Positions 32,925 to 44,909 of a DNA stretch of 64,000 nt are shown in pieces. Made by a program: the position numbers and the translations under genes. Numbering within the stretch: position 1 is the stretch's first letter; every line of letters begins with the position of its first letter. This DNA is from Geotrypetes seraphini. Lineage: Eukaryota; Chordata; Amphibia; Gymnophiona; Dermophiidae. The stretch is from assembly GCF_902459505.1 (NCBI RefSeq), contig NC_047084.1, positions 294,694,178 to 294,758,177 on the forward strand, in the 5' to 3' direction. Below the pieces are notes generated by a model. It made no database searches. It saw nothing but the letters and a program-made list of their open reading frames with translations, and was not told the origin of the DNA.

Positions 32925-33003
32925 AAGAACATAAGAAGTGTCTCTGCTGGGTCAGACCAAGGTCCATCGTGCCCAGCAGTCCGCTCGCGTGGTGGCCCAT
33001 CAT
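32925..33003 (-). mobile_element. CR1-type LINE 3' end fragment, minus strand
   Basis: ATAAGAACATAAGAAGTGTC and GGTCCATCGTGCCCAGCAGT match the 3' ends at 23044 and 23510. Confidence 0.75.
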
Positions 33004-33489
33004 ATTTCACTGGGGAGTTCCATAAAGTCAGAACGGAAGCAAAAAAGGCTGAATTGCAGGTTGATGCTAACTTAACCAGCTCTAGCAGGATACATATTTA
33101 ATTCTGATATATTCTAATCACAAACAGAAAATAAATTTATTTTTTTCTACCTTTTCTTGTCTCATCATTTTATTCTTCAAATCATGTTGCTCTCAGGCTC
33201 TGGTCTCTGTTTTCTTTTGTCTTCTCTTAACTCACTTGCCAGGGTCTCCTGACCATTTGACATTTCTTCTTTCTTCATGCTCACCATCCATCTTCTGTCT
33301 CTGTGTATGTATTGTTCCCCATGTTCAGTATCTCCTTTCTCTGTGTATCCTATACATCCCTTTGTAGTATTTATCCTGTGCCCATCTCCCTGTCTTCATC
33401 ATCTCACCATTCTGATACCCCTCCCCCTGTGTTCAGTATCACTCCTCTATATCTCTATGCCCCCCCCCTAAGTCCAGCATCTTTTCTGT

Positions 33490-33775
33490 TTCCATATACC
33501 CTCCCATGTCTGGCCAAATTCAAAGCAAGCCTCAAAACACTTCGTTATAAAGATGCCTAAGGAGTATGAATCAGGTTTTTTAATCATTTTATTCCATTTC
33601 CAATTTGTTCTTTCCCATCCCTTTTCATTTTTTTTATGAAAAAATGTATCCTCAACAGTTCTCCTTTCGTATCATGTCATCTATTCTGTTGTCTATTCTA
33701 CCCTAATCTGTTCCCCCTATTTTAACCTAACTTTTAGACAATGTTTTTTGTAAACCATAATAAACTTGATTACCC
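33490..33775 (+). mobile_element. L2-like LINE C-terminal and tail fragment
   Basis: A short frame LAKFKASLKTLRYKDA matches the LINE C-terminal motif (FK..LKT). It is followed by a TTTTTA-rich tail ending TTTGTAAACCATAATAAAC. It is embedded in pyrimidine-rich DNA. Confidence 0.5.
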
Positions 33776-34882
33776 CTCTGTGTCCATATACCAACTCCAT
33801 GCAGCATTTCCCCTTTTTATCCCTGTTCCTATGCTCCCATCCATGCCCACCATCTCCCCTCTTTTTGTATATCTGTCCAGCTTCTCCCCTCTCTTACTCC
33901 CTTACACCAATGTATCTCTCACCCTCTCTCTTTCCTCCCTCTCTCTGTTATGTTCAATTTTCACTCACTCTTCCTTCGTCCCCTTGGTTCAGGTTCTCGC
34001 TCCCCTCCCTGCAGATCCTGCACCTCTTTCCCTTCTCTCTAGCCCCCATCCCATGGATCCAACACCTCTATTCCCTCTCTTCAGCGCCCAGGTGTGGGTT
34101 TGGCACCTCTCCCTTCCCTCCAACTCCAGTCCCCCCACCACATGGGCCCAGCACCTCTTTCCCTTATCCCCAATCCCCAGACCAGATCCAGCACCTGTCT
34201 CCCTTCCCTTAAGCTCCAGCGCTGGAGCCAGCCAATCAACACCCCCCATGGGTCCAGCAGCCCAAGCAATGCCCTCAATCCTTTGTGGATGCAGCAGCAA
34301 CTCCCCTCCTGATGGAGAGTCCAGCAACCTCCCTCCCAGTCTCGGATCTAGCAACTCCCCTCCCTCCCTTCCTCCTGATCGTGGGTCCTGCAAACCCTGC
34401 CCACCCCCCACCCCCGTAACTCCCCTACCGGGCTGGCCCCTTTGCACCTCCCGCTCCAGTCTTACCAGTGTCTTAGAAGCTTCAGCGACCAAAGAGGCAA
34501 TGTTGCAGGCCTGCTCTGGGGCCTTCCTCTGGCCAATTCCCTCTTGCGAGCCAGCAGGTGAGAAGGGGAGGAAGGCAACCCGTGCCAATGTCATCCTTTA
34601 CTGTGGGAATAAGGCTCTTTACCACTCCCGCAGAGCGGTGAAAAGTCTTGTTCCCGAACCCGCAGCAAACGGGCCCAATTTTCTCCATGTCTGCAGTTTT
34701 GCCGTGGTTTACTGTGGGGAAGTCACTGTCATTCTCTAATACTAACATCCTACAAGATCAAGAAATCAACATAAGAGAGGCATTAACAGCAGAAAATCTA
34801 TATCTTCGTGTTCAGGTTGAATTCATTGTTAAATTAGCTCCATTAGCTTTGAAGAACTATTTCAGTTTTGAAGGAACTTTTT

Positions 34883-36374
34883 TTTTTTAATTTATTTATT
34901 TATTCATTTATCATTATTTCAACAAAATAAACTTATTGAACAAACAAAAATTTTCCAGATTAAAATATTCAAAGAAAATGAAATTCAATCAGAATTAAAA
35001 TACATGGAAATTTTGGATAGTCCTCATTAGAGAGAGAAACAATTCACATTCATTGGGAATGAAAAAAAAAAGGAATTAACTTAACAAAATCAGAATCTAA
35101 TGGTAGTTCATTGTCTTCATTTTAAATCAGACCAGTAAATTGGAGTCAATTGGAATTCTGCATTATCACTCCTTTACCTTCCAAAAAATATTGCAATTGG
35201 GAAGGTTCATAAAAAACATAAGTATTCTGATTCAAGTAAATAACACATTTACAAGGAAAGCGCAATTTAAATTTTGCCCCCAATTGCTTTCAATTCCAGG
35301 AATCTTTTCCTTCTTCCTTGGGTTGTTCTTGAGACATCAGAAAATATAGATATCTTCCCATCCATAAAGGAAACTTCTTTCAACCTAAAAAATAGGCGAA
35401 GAAGCACTTCCTTATCTTGAAGAAATACAAATGTCACAAGAAGCGTTGTTCGAAGCACAACTTCTTCCTCTGAAGTTTCCAAAATTCTAGATATATTAAT
35501 AGAATTTAAGCCCACATTAGGTTGAACAGCTTCTGAGGAGGAAGATTTTTTAACAGAAACCGGTAAAAAAATATATTTTATGTAGAGGAGGAAGCCCTTC
35601 TTCGGGATATTTAAAAACTTCTTTCAGAAATTTATAGAACAAATCTTTTGGGGACATCGTAAGTGTTTTTGGGAAATTCAAAATTCTTAAGTTCAACTGT
35701 CTAGTGTAGTTCTCCATATTTTCCATTTTCCTCAAAAACACCAATTTGTCCTGAGTAAGTAAATTACAAGAGGATTGTACTCCTTTAACAGATTGATCTA
35801 AAGATATAACTTTCTCCCTTTGGGCTTTTAAGTCCTCTTCAAATTTTAGCATATTCACATTTTGATTTTGAAGAAGTGGTAGGATTCATAGACAAACCTT
35901 GTGGAGAGAGTCCAGTGCTGTCCAGATTGAGTCCAAGGTGATTTCAGCAGGTCTCTCTAGGGAATAAAGCATTGGTAATTCCCCCTGCACTGCTAGAGTT
36001 GCTGTAGCCGCCTTCGGGGAGGATGATCCAGTCGAGGGGTCCTGGGAAGTCAGTAAGCCCGATGGCTGCTGCTACCAACGTTCCTCCCCCACCCGGTCAC
36101 GAAGGAAGCACTGGTCCCGCGGGGCTGAGCGAAGTCTCGCTCCCCAGCGTTGACGCTTCCCTTGTGTTCGGCTCAGTGGGAACACCCCGGGGCGAAGACA
36201 TGAAGAAACCTGTGATGGCTCCCTGCCGCTGCGAGGTAGGCTTCGGCGTACGGGCTACCGCCGCTCTACCTCTTCTTTTTGGCATAACAAAAGTAAGTTA
36301 AGAAGCAAGAGAATAACTAAGGCAGGAGCTGTAGTCACCGCGTCCTGCTACCAAGACGCCATCTTGTTTCTCTC
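34883..36374 (-). mobile_element. ORF1-only L1-type element inserted in PLE-2
   Basis: A 15-16 bp target duplication (TTTGAAGGAACTTTT at 34867 and 36375) brackets an insert with poly-A on the minus strand. On that strand the order is a GC-rich 5' start (GAGAGAAACAAGATGGCGTC), a complete-length L1 ORF1 region, an AT-rich 3' tail, then poly-A. There is no ORF2. This matches the half-L1 (HAL1) design described in mammals; calling it that here is inference. Confidence 0.8.
35267..36285 (-). pseudogene. L1 ORF1 (RNA-binding chaperone) in several frames
   Basis: Minus-strand pieces in order: MPKRRGRAAVARTPKP (basic N terminus, 36285), a coiled-coil segment ending KMENMENYTRQLNLRILNFP (RRM start, near 35670), FYKFLKEVFKYPEEGLPP, then the C-terminal domain VVLRTTLLVTFVFLQDKE and SRTTQGRRKRFLELK (to 35267). 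These are L1 ORF1p landmarks. Frame changes and stops lie between pieces, so it is a pseudogene. Confidence 0.75.
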
Positions 36375-37401
36375 TTTGAAGGAACTTTTTACCATCAAAT
36401 CAAAGGGACAGCGATGGGTGCCACTATGGCACCCTCCATAGCCAACTTGTATGCTGCAGATTTTGAAAAAAGATTTTTTTCAAGAAACAATTTGGCAAGA
36501 AAATATTCTTCTATAGAGGTGAAACATAAACATTTTTTAATCTGGAAAGGTGCTCAAGAACAACTCACAATTTGAATTTCCAGATGCCCTCTGATAGAAA
36601 GTGTATTCCCTTTTTGGATATCAAGATTTTCTTTGAGGATAGAATTTTCCTTAGTGATTTATACAGGAAATTCACAGACGTGAACAAATATTTAGATTTC
36701 ATGAGTTGTCATAATCACTCAGTAAAGGAGAATTTACCCTACAGCTAGTTCTTAAGGAGCAGAAGATTTTATTCCAGGGAGACCTTTTTCAGGATACAAG
36801 CTAGAGACACAATGAAATGTTTCCAAGAGAAAGGATATCCGATGAGGGCAATAAGCACAGCCTACAAGAAAGCGGCAAAGAAAAATAGAGAACTGTTGAT
36901 ACCAAAGATAAGAGAAAACCCAATGAGAAAATTGTCTGTCCTCTACCTTTATGTACCTTTCAGCAGATATTATCAAAATATTACATAAACATTGGCATGT
37001 TTAAGCTATTGAGCACTTTCAAAAGAAGGATGTTTGCGAGGTTTAATATGTTTGTTTTAGATGAAATCTGCTTAGGTATTAAGCAGAATAAAAAATTGTT
37101 TTAATACATAAATAAAATAAATATGGCATCCCATAAGAAAGGCAAGAACCTTAAAGATCTTTAAGTACATTTAACACTCAGAAATGACACCCATGTTGAT
37201 TCGCAGACCTGCAGGACATCATAAATACGATACATGTTCTGTATGGAAAGTTAATATACATTTATCCACCCTGTCTGCCCTGTGAGAAGTTTGAACGACG
37301 TAAATTCACTAACTGCAAAAGTGCAGGGGTAATTTATGCACCTACCTGCTCCTGCAATATGATTTACACTAGGAAGATCATTGAATAAAATAATTCTAGA
37401 A

Positions 37402-40292
37402 CAGGGGTGAGCAACTCCGGTCCTCGAGGGCCAGAATCCAGTCGGGTCTACGTGGGTGTAGTCTACAGACTGCCGACTCAATTGCAGCAAATTGATAAGG
37501 ATCTGATTGTGGATATCCAAAAGTTTGGAAGGAAAGAGGAGGTTCTGCTGTTGGGAGATTTCAACCTGCCAGATGCGGACTGGAATGTTCCGTCTGCGGA
37601 ATCGGAAAGAAGTAGGGAGATTGTGGATGCCTTTCAAGAGGCTCTGCTCAGACAAATGGTGACGGAACCCACAAGGGAAAAAGCGATTTTGGATCTGGTC
37701 CTCACAAATGGAGAGAGTATCTCTAATGTTCGAGTGGGTGCTCACCTAGGAAGTAGCGATCATCAAACGGTTTGGTTTGATATAACGGCTAAAGTGGAGA
37801 GCGGCCGCACGTTACTTAAAGTCCTAGATTTCAAATGTACGGACTTTAATGCAATGGGAGAGTACCTGATGAAAGAGCTGTTAGGATGGGAGGACATAAG
37901 AGAAGTGGAAAGAATGTGGTCTAAGCTGAAAGGAGCAATAAAAATGGCTATGGACCTTTATGTGAAGAAAATCAATAAAAACAAGAGAAAAAGGAAGCCG
38001 ATATGGTTCTCCAAACTAGTGGCGGAGAAAATACAGGCGAAAGAGTTGGCGTTCGTGAAATATTAAAAAACCCAAGAAGAGGAGTGCAGAAAGGACTACA
38101 GGATGAAACTGAAAGAAGCCAAGAGAGAAATATGTATGGCAAAAGCACAGGCGGAAGAACAAATGGCTAAAAATGTAAAAAAGGGAGACAAAAATTTTTT
38201 CAGATATATTAGTGAAAGGAGGAAGAAGAAAAATGGAATTGCTAAACTAAAAGATGCTGGGAACTGATATGTGGAGAGTGATGAGGAAAAAGCAAATGTG
38301 CTAAACAAATACTTCTGTTCTATGTTCACAGAAGAAAATCCTGGAGAAGGACCGAGATTGTCTGGCAAAGTTACACGAGAAAATGGAGTAGATTCTGCGC
38401 CGTTCACGGAGGAGAGTGTTTATGAGCAACTTGAAAAACTGAAGGTGGACAAAGCGATGGGACCAGATGGGATCCGTCCCAGGATACTAAGGGAGCTTAG
38501 AAAGGTTCTGGCGAGTCCTATTAAAGACTTGTTCAACAAATCTCTGGAGATGGGAGTGATTCCTGGGGATTGGAGGAGAGCGGATGTGGTCCCTATTCAT
38601 AAAAGTGGTCACAGGGATGAAGCAGGAAACTACAGGCCGGTGAGCCTCACTTCAGTTGTTGGAAAAATAATGGAAATGTTGCTGAAAGAAAGGATAGTGT
38701 ACTTCCTTGAATCTAATGGGTTACACGATCCGATGCAACATGGCTTTACAAAAGGTAAATCGTGCCAAACGAACCTGATTGAATTTTTTGATTGGGTGAC
38801 CAGAGAGCTGGATCGAGGACATATGCTAGATGTAATTTATTTAGATTTCAGCAAAGCCTTTGATACAGTTCCTCATAGGAGGCGTTTGAACAAACTTGAA
38901 GGGCTGAAGTTAGGACCCAAAGTGGTGAACTGGGTTAGAAACTGGCTGTCGGATAGACGTCAGAGGGTGGTGGTTAATGGAAGTCGCTCAGAGGAAGGAA
39001 AGGTGAGTAGTGGAGTCCCTCAGGGTTCGGTGCTGGGGCCAATCCTGTTCAATATGTTTGTGAGTGACATTGCTGAAGGATTAGAAGGAAAAGTGTGCCT
39101 TTTTGCAGATGATACCAAGATTTGTAACAGAGCAGACACCGAAGAGGGAGTGGAAAATATGAAAAAGGATCTGCAAAAGTTAGAGGAATGGTCTAATGCC
39201 TGGCAACTAAAATTCAATGCAAAGAAATGCAGAGTAATGCATTTGGGGATTAATAATCAGAAGGAACCGTATATGCTGGGAGGAGAGAAGCTGATATGCA
39301 CGGACGGGGAGTGGGACCTTGGGGTGATAAGTGTCCGAAGATCTAAAGGTGAAAAAACAGTGTGACAAGGCAGTGGCTGCTGCCAGAAGGATGCTGGGCT
39401 ATATAAAGAGAGGCGTAGTCAGTAGAAGGAAGAAGGTGTTGATGCCCCTGTACAGGTCATTGGTAAGGCCCCACGTGGAGTATTGTGTTCAGTTTTGGAG
39501 ACCGTATCTTGCAAAGGACATAAGAAGACTTGAAGTGGTCCAGAGGAGGGCAACGAAAATGATAGGAGGCTTGCGCCAGAAGACGTATGAGGAGAGACTG
39601 GAAGCCCTGAATATGTATACCCTAGAGGAAAGGAGAGACAGGGGAGATATGATTCAAACGTTCAAATACTTGAAGGGTATTAACTTAGAACATAATCTTT
39701 TCCAGAGAAAGGAAAATGGTAAAACCAGAGGACATAATTTGAGGTTGAGGGGTGGTAGATTCAAAGGCAATGTTAGGAAATTCTGGAATGCGCTCCCGAG
39801 AGAGGTGGTGGAGAGTAAAACTGTGACTGAGTTCAAAGAAGCGTGGGATGAACACAGGATCTAGAATCAGAAAATAATATTAAAAATTGAACTAAGGCCA
39901 GTACTGGGCAGACTTGCACGGTCTGTGTCTGTATATGGCCATTTGGTGGAGGATGGGCTGGGGAGGGCTTCAATGGCTGGGAGGGTATAGATGGGCTGGA
40001 GTAGGTTTTAATGGAGATTTCGGCAGTAGGCACAGTACTGGGTAGAGCTTTGGATTCTTGCCCAGAAATAGCAAAGAAGAAAAAAAAAATTTAAATTGTA
40101 TCAGGTTGGGCAGACTGGATTGTCCATTCGGGTCTTTATCTGCCGTCATCTACTATGTTACTATGTTAGGTTTCCCCCAATGAAAATGCTTTGAAAGCAG
40201 TGCATGCAAATAGATCTCATGCATATTCATTGGGGAAATCCTGAAAACCCTACTGGATTCCGGCCCTCGAGGACCGGAGTTGCCCACCTCTA
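37402..40292. mobile_element. hAT (Buster-type) MITE split by a CR1
   Basis: The left arm CAGGGGTGAGCAACTCCGG (37402) and right arm ending CCGGAGTTGCCCACCTC (40292) carry perfect TTCTAGAA duplications (37394-37401, 40293-40300). The MITE sits in the PLE-2 endonuclease region. A 2.7-kb CR1 occupies its interior. Confidence 0.85.
37447..40168 (+). mobile_element. CR1-type LINE, 5'-truncated, several breaks
   Basis: Three frames cover the endonuclease C-terminal part (EVLLLGDFNLPDADWN near 37530, LGSSDHQTVWFD near 37750), the RT (38271-39365: MGPDGIRPRILREL, YLDFSKAFDTVPH, SGVPQGSVLGPILFN, FADDTKI) and the C-terminal tail (39331-39864: LVRPHVEYCVQFW, YTLEERRDRGDMIQTF). The frame is broken by a stop near 38064, another near 38267 and a shift near 39340. 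It ends in CTTTATCTGCCGTCATC and ACTATGTTACTATGTT. Substrate is its own RNA; reverse transcription would occur in the nucleus at a nicked target. Confidence 0.9.
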
Positions 40293-40472
40293 TTCTAGAA
40301 CATGAAAGTGCGATCAATAGATCTGCTACTGATGAACCATTGGTGTAACATTCTATTGACAAATCACATGTTTTTGAAGATGTCTCCTTTTTTTGTTTTA
40401 AGCATGCCACGTCCCACTTGGAGGGATGGTGACTTGGACAGACTACTATTGCAAACAAAACAGAGACTAATA

Positions 40473-40665
40473 CAGTGGTTCTCAACCCTGTCCTAGGGGA
40501 CCCCAGCCAATTGGGTTTTCAAGATATCCCTAATGAATATGCATGAGACATATTTGCATGCCTGTCTCCTCCATTATATGCAAATCTCTCTCATGCATAT
40601 TCATTAGGGATATCTTGAAAATCCAACAGGCTGGGGGTCCCCTAGGACAGGGTTGAGTACCACTG
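40473..40665. mobile_element. hAT (Buster-type) MITE with perfect target duplication
   Basis: Ends CAGTGGTTCTCAACCCTG and GGGTTGAGTACCACTG, flanked by GACTAATA at 40465-40472 and 40666-40673. It interrupts the PLE-2 sequence AGACTAATATATAGATTT. Confidence 0.9.
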
Positions 40666-40802
40666 GACTAATATATAGATTTAATACGGTTACCCCACAT
40701 AAACTTAATAGCTATACTGTGTTTTTATAAAAGATACATTATGAGATCTTAAATTGCACCTTCTCCATAGTTTGTTTTATGTGCTCTGTATTCACCAAGG
40801 CC

Positions 40803-41336
40803 TGGATTCTCTAAGGTGCTGGTTTGTTAGACACCCAAACTCAGTAAAAACACTGTTGAAACAACATTTTTAACTGAGTTTCATGGTGCCTACTGGCGCC
40901 TAAAAAAGCAGAGCTGGAATCGCTTCTCCGTAGGTACCTTAGGCTGCCTTATGCCACTGTGGGCGTGGCTAACACCGGAAGCATAGTCTTAATTTAAGAG
41001 AGCTGAGATGGATGTTTGTCCTGAAATCTATGGCCTCAGAGGGTTTGGATCTCAAAGTCCATCCTTGAGGGCCGCAATCCAGTCGGGTTTTCAGGATTTC
41101 CCCAATGAATATGCATTGAAAGCAGTGCATGCACATAGATCTCATGCATATTCATTGGGGAAATCCTAAAAACCCGACTGGATTGGGACCCTCAAGGAGG
41201 GACTTTGAGACCCCTGGTTTAAATGAAACGTCAGACTTGATGACCAAAGTTGACTTTTAACCGTATTGTCTGATTTATAATTTTCAGCCTTTGGAACAGC
41301 TGGGATGTCTTCCTGTGCCGAACCTTAGTGAATAGG
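40803..41336. mobile_element. DNA element with GGATTCTCTAAGG-type ends, carrying a MITE
   Basis: The left end GGATTCTCTAAGG pairs imperfectly with CCTTAGTGAATAGG on the right, like the element at 4745. The hAT palindrome at 41050-41212 is nested in it. Confidence 0.4.
41050..41212. mobile_element. Palindromic hAT-type MITE
   Basis: CTCAAAGTCCATCCTTGAGG and GACTTTGAGACCCCTG arms as in 7277-7446; the left terminus is diverged. Confidence 0.65.
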
Positions 41337-41594
41337 GACTCTAAAAATTAATAATAAAAAAGTTTGTAACTATTAGCTGTTTTCTGGCTTTGCCCGGATG
41401 TGACATCAGGAGGAATTCTGTATTTCAGTGCGTTGTATGAATGCTGCGGCCATCTTTGGATGCCGGCGGCACAAGTAATAACATAAAGTTACATTTAGGT
41501 AAGGAGTACCCTCTGCTGTAAGATTTTAGGTGCAGTGGAGGTTTACTTGTTAGGTAAATTAATTGTACTTTCTCTCTTTTTTGCTTTTCAGTTT

Positions 41595-41640
41595 CCCCAA
41601 CCTTGATAAAGATATAGCGAAACGCGTTGGTAAAGGGGAG
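41595..41640 (+). ncRNA. Degenerate hammerhead-like motif in PLE-2 tail
   Basis: CCCC...CTTGATAAAGATATAGCGAAACGCGTTGG...GGGG in pieces: the core CTGATGA is changed to TTGATAA, but GCGAAACGC and a CCCC/GGGG outer stem remain. GATATAG is shared with the PLE-1 motif. Probably inactive. Confidence 0.45.
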
Positions 41641-42009
41641 AAAGTTTGCTGAAATGCTGAAAAACTGTTATTTGAAAACTATTTAAAAATTATTTATAAA
41701 CTATTTAAATTATGAAATAAGAAAACCAAATTAAAATAAAACATAAGTTCTCTTTTGCCATGTTGGGAAGAATGAGGAATTGAACCCCAGTGAGTTATGA
41801 TACTCGGGGGGGTTGGTCTGAAATCCCATAGGCACTAGCATGGTTTTGCCCATAGGCACTAGCATGGTTACTGAAAAATTGTTATTGTGTAACACCAGAA
41901 GTGGCATTTGGTGGCCTAAAGTACCTATGGAGGTGCGAGTCACATCACTGCTCACCATCCTAGCCAGCCGATTTACCAGCCCCTTTAACTGTATCCCCCA
42001 CCCCAGCAT

Positions 42010-42118
42010 CCTGTTTGTCTGTTTAAATTGTAAGCGCTTTCGAACAGACTGTCTCCTTCGTGACTCTATGCATATGTCTGGTAGTGCTCTAGAAATAATT
42101 AATAGTAGTAGTAGTAAT
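42010..42118 (+). repeat. LINE 3' tail ending in TAG repeats
   Basis: ATTGTAAGCGCTTTCGAACA and GGTAGTGCTCTAGAAATAAT followed by (TAG)n, as in 26640-26735. Confidence 0.55.
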
Positions 42119-42139
42119 CTATATGCATAAATTTATCTG

Positions 42140-43025
42140 ATCATTATTCGCCGATGACGCCAAACTGTGTAATATAACAAGCAAGAGCACAACGGACAAT
42201 ATGAAACACGACCTACTCCTACTGGAGCAATGGTCTAGGACCTGGCAACTGAGCTTCAATGCCAAGAAATGCAAAGTCATGCACCTTGGCAGCCAAAATC
42301 CATGCGAGACTTACACCCTAAATGGCGAGATCCTAGCAAGGACTGTTGCAGAACGGGACTTGGGGGTAATCATCAGTGAAGACATGAAGACTGCCAATCA
42401 AGTGGAGCGGGCTTCATCTAAGGCTAGGCAGATCATAGAATATATACGTAGGAGTTTCGTCAGCCGCAAGCCTGAAGTCATTATGCCATTGTATAGATCC
42501 ATGGTGAGGCCTCATCTGGAATACTGCGTACAATTCTGGAGGCCTCATTACCGCAAGGATGTACTGAGGCTTGAGTCAGTCCAGCGAATGGCCACCCGGA
42601 TGGTCTCGGGACTCAAGGATCTCCCGTACGAGGAACAGCTGGATAAATTACGGCTATACTCACTCGAGGAACGCAGAGAGAGGGGAGACATGATCGAGAC
42701 GTTCAAATACCTTACGGGCCGAATCGAGGTAGAAGAAGATATCTTCTTTTTCAAAGGTCCGACGGCGACAAGAGGACATCCATGGAAAATCAGGGGCGGG
42801 AAATTGCACGGCGACACCAGGAAATACTTTTTCACCGAAAGAGTGGTTGATCGCTGGAATAGACTTCCACTTCAGGTGATCCAGGCAAGCAGCGTGCCTG
42901 ATTTTAAGAAGAAATGGGATTGTCACGTGGGATCTCTGCACAGAGATAAATAGGGGAGGGTCATTGGAGTGGGCAGACTAGATGGGCCGTGGCCCTTATC
43001 TGCCGTCTTTTTCTATGTTTCTATG
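42140..43025 (+). mobile_element. CR1-type LINE 3' third
   Basis: Starts at the RT active-site text (ATTATTCGCCGATGACGCC, encoding LFADDAK). The frame 42201-42953 (250 residues) is open to the C terminus (WSRTWQLSFNAKKCKVMHLG, MVRPHLEYCVQFWRPHYRKD, FTERVVDRWNRLPLQVIQ). The 3' end TTATCTGCCGTC and TTTCTATGTTTCTATG matches the copy at 53596. The two share most residues, so it is the same subfamily. Confidence 0.9.
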
Positions 43026-43029
43026 AGTT

Positions 43030-44105
43030 CCCCGCGTACAGCTGGGGCGAGAGTGGAGCTTAGCTTCATGCTTTAGTAAGGATCTTCCTAGCAGGACCAG
43101 TTCAGGGTATGAGCTAAATAATTTTATAAAAAAGCTTTTTGCACATGTAAATCAGGGTTTACACATGAAACTTCTTTGACATGATCTTTCTTAAAATGTA
43201 TCAGATAACAAAAGCATTTCATTCCAGCAGCTTGCAGCATGTGCACCTTTGTTGTCTAATGTTGGTGTAATGGTGACACCTATTGGTGAGTTAGGGTAGT
43301 CACAGGTAAAGATTACATTATTTTGTTTTGTTACACAAGTAACCCCTGTAACGAAATACTGTTAAGTCTCCCAGAAATTTCTCAACAAATTGTAGGCGAT
43401 GCTTTTTTACTATGACAAGAAGAGCGTGAAGGATAATATAATGTGATACAGGGGATAGTTTCAAAAGAGCAGGAATGAAAAATGGGGGACGGTGTGAAGA
43501 GACTGCAGTCAGATGAGGAAAAGAACTGGCAGCAAATGCCAGAATCATACATGTTGGTGGGCAGACCTTGTGGGAGTGGGCACAGTGCTTGAGTGAGCAC
43601 ATGAACAGAAGGACAGCACTAGAAAAGAGCTACAGAGTGCATTCACTTGTGTATGTTTCTATGTCTCTGGAGAGGACAGGTTCATATACATAAAGCTTCA
43701 CTTTGAAAATCTGGGCTGGAATGAATGTCCCGTCCCTGTCCACCTATCAGGTGAAGGGATGTTTTCAGCTCACGGAATTTACCCTCTTAACTATTAAATT
43801 ACTTGAGCAAAATCTTTTGTACATTGTTGTAATACTGCTTCCACTCTGCCTAGAACCTTTCAAAGGTATCAAAAAAGCTAAGTACATATTTTATTTTTTC
43901 TTCTGTTTGTGAAGGCATATATAAAACTTTGTAAAATTACATCTTGGACACATTGTCCTTAATCTTAGTCTTTCAAGCAGTCCATCTCTTTGGTTTGTAC
44001 CAGAGGCAATGGAAAGTGAAAATGACTTATCCAACTTCTCTGGCTCTTAGTCCACTGCTGCAGTACTGAAATTCTCTGTTTTGACATTGTTTCAGATCAT
44101 TGATT
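43030..44105. other. Intergenic stretch, no feature seen
   Basis: Mixed-composition DNA without recognisable frames or repeats; may include old unrecognised elements. Confidence 0.45.
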
Positions 44106-44107
44106 GA

Positions 44108-44154
44108 ACCATATCCACGTCATTATCTTCTTGGTTGGGCTGAGAACTTTTCAG
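44108..44154 (+). mobile_element. mariner 3'-end fragment
   Basis: The 24 bases at 44131-44154 equal the mariner terminus at 7162-7185, and the 23 bases before it are a diverged match. Confidence 0.65.
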
Positions 44155-44909
44155 CACCCCCATCAAATGTAGCCCCTGATACCATCAATTGAAATCAGCT
44201 TTTCAAGTTTTATAGAGTACCAGGATAGGGTTGCAGAAATCCAAGAGTGGCTCAGAATTTCCCCTTTTGGAACTGGGTAACTTGGGAGCTCTCCAGCTCA
44301 AACCATTAAGCCTCTCTGTTCAAAGCATGGGTTTGCACAGTCCCCATGCTCACAAATTATTATGCTCTCAAATCTATAGCTAGGCTATATGCACTTTTCC
44401 CTGCTACTTTTCGAGAGATGAAATGATGGTGAGCAAGGAGGTCCCTGGCAGAGGGGCCCACAAACATATATTTGCCTAAGGTCCAATATAGTGTTAATGT
44501 GGCCTTGGGTAGCAGATTTAAAATACACCGGAGAAGGTACCGTATATTTTCACTCAGCACGCAACCAAACTGTAGAATTTATTACTAGAGTATGTATGTA
44601 TTTATTTTAAAAAATTATTTCCCGCCTAAAACCTAGGCAGGTTACATGGTTTACATAAACAAAATCACTTTTATCACCAACACAGAAAAGATCACCACTT
44701 CTGATATTGCATTGCTAGTTCACTTAACAAAATGCCTGTACAACTAAATGTGTTTTAAGTAATCTACGAAACTGCTCAATACTCCTACATACATAAATGT
44801 AGGATACCTGGCAACTTATTCCATAATCTTGATGCCACCACTGAAAATATAGACTGTTAACCACTAGCTGCATTACTATCTCGGATCTCAAGTTTCTGTT
44901 AGGTAAGTA

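Larger units (their letters stand above)
34740..41720 (+). mobile_element. Old Penelope-like element PLE-2, split by nested insertions
   Basis: The RT and endonuclease are spread over pieces: from RT motif A to EFIVKLAPLALKNYFSFEG (34740-34882), IKGTAMGATMAPSIANLY (motif B, 36390-36450), FLDIKIFF (near 36616), GVIYAPTCSCNMIY (GIY-YIG start, near 37330), and LIYRFNTVTPHKLN (after 40673). A pseudo-LTR-like region with a degenerate hammerhead follows to about 41720. Insertions interrupt it at 34883-36374, 37402-40292, 40473-40665 and about 40803-41336. The left portion is missing, as is usual for truncated retroelements, and several breaks show that it is long dead. Confidence 0.8.

Noticed and set aside
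33741-34739. 332-codon frame
   Set aside because: Low-complexity CT-rich DNA with matching open frames on the other strand and no domain.
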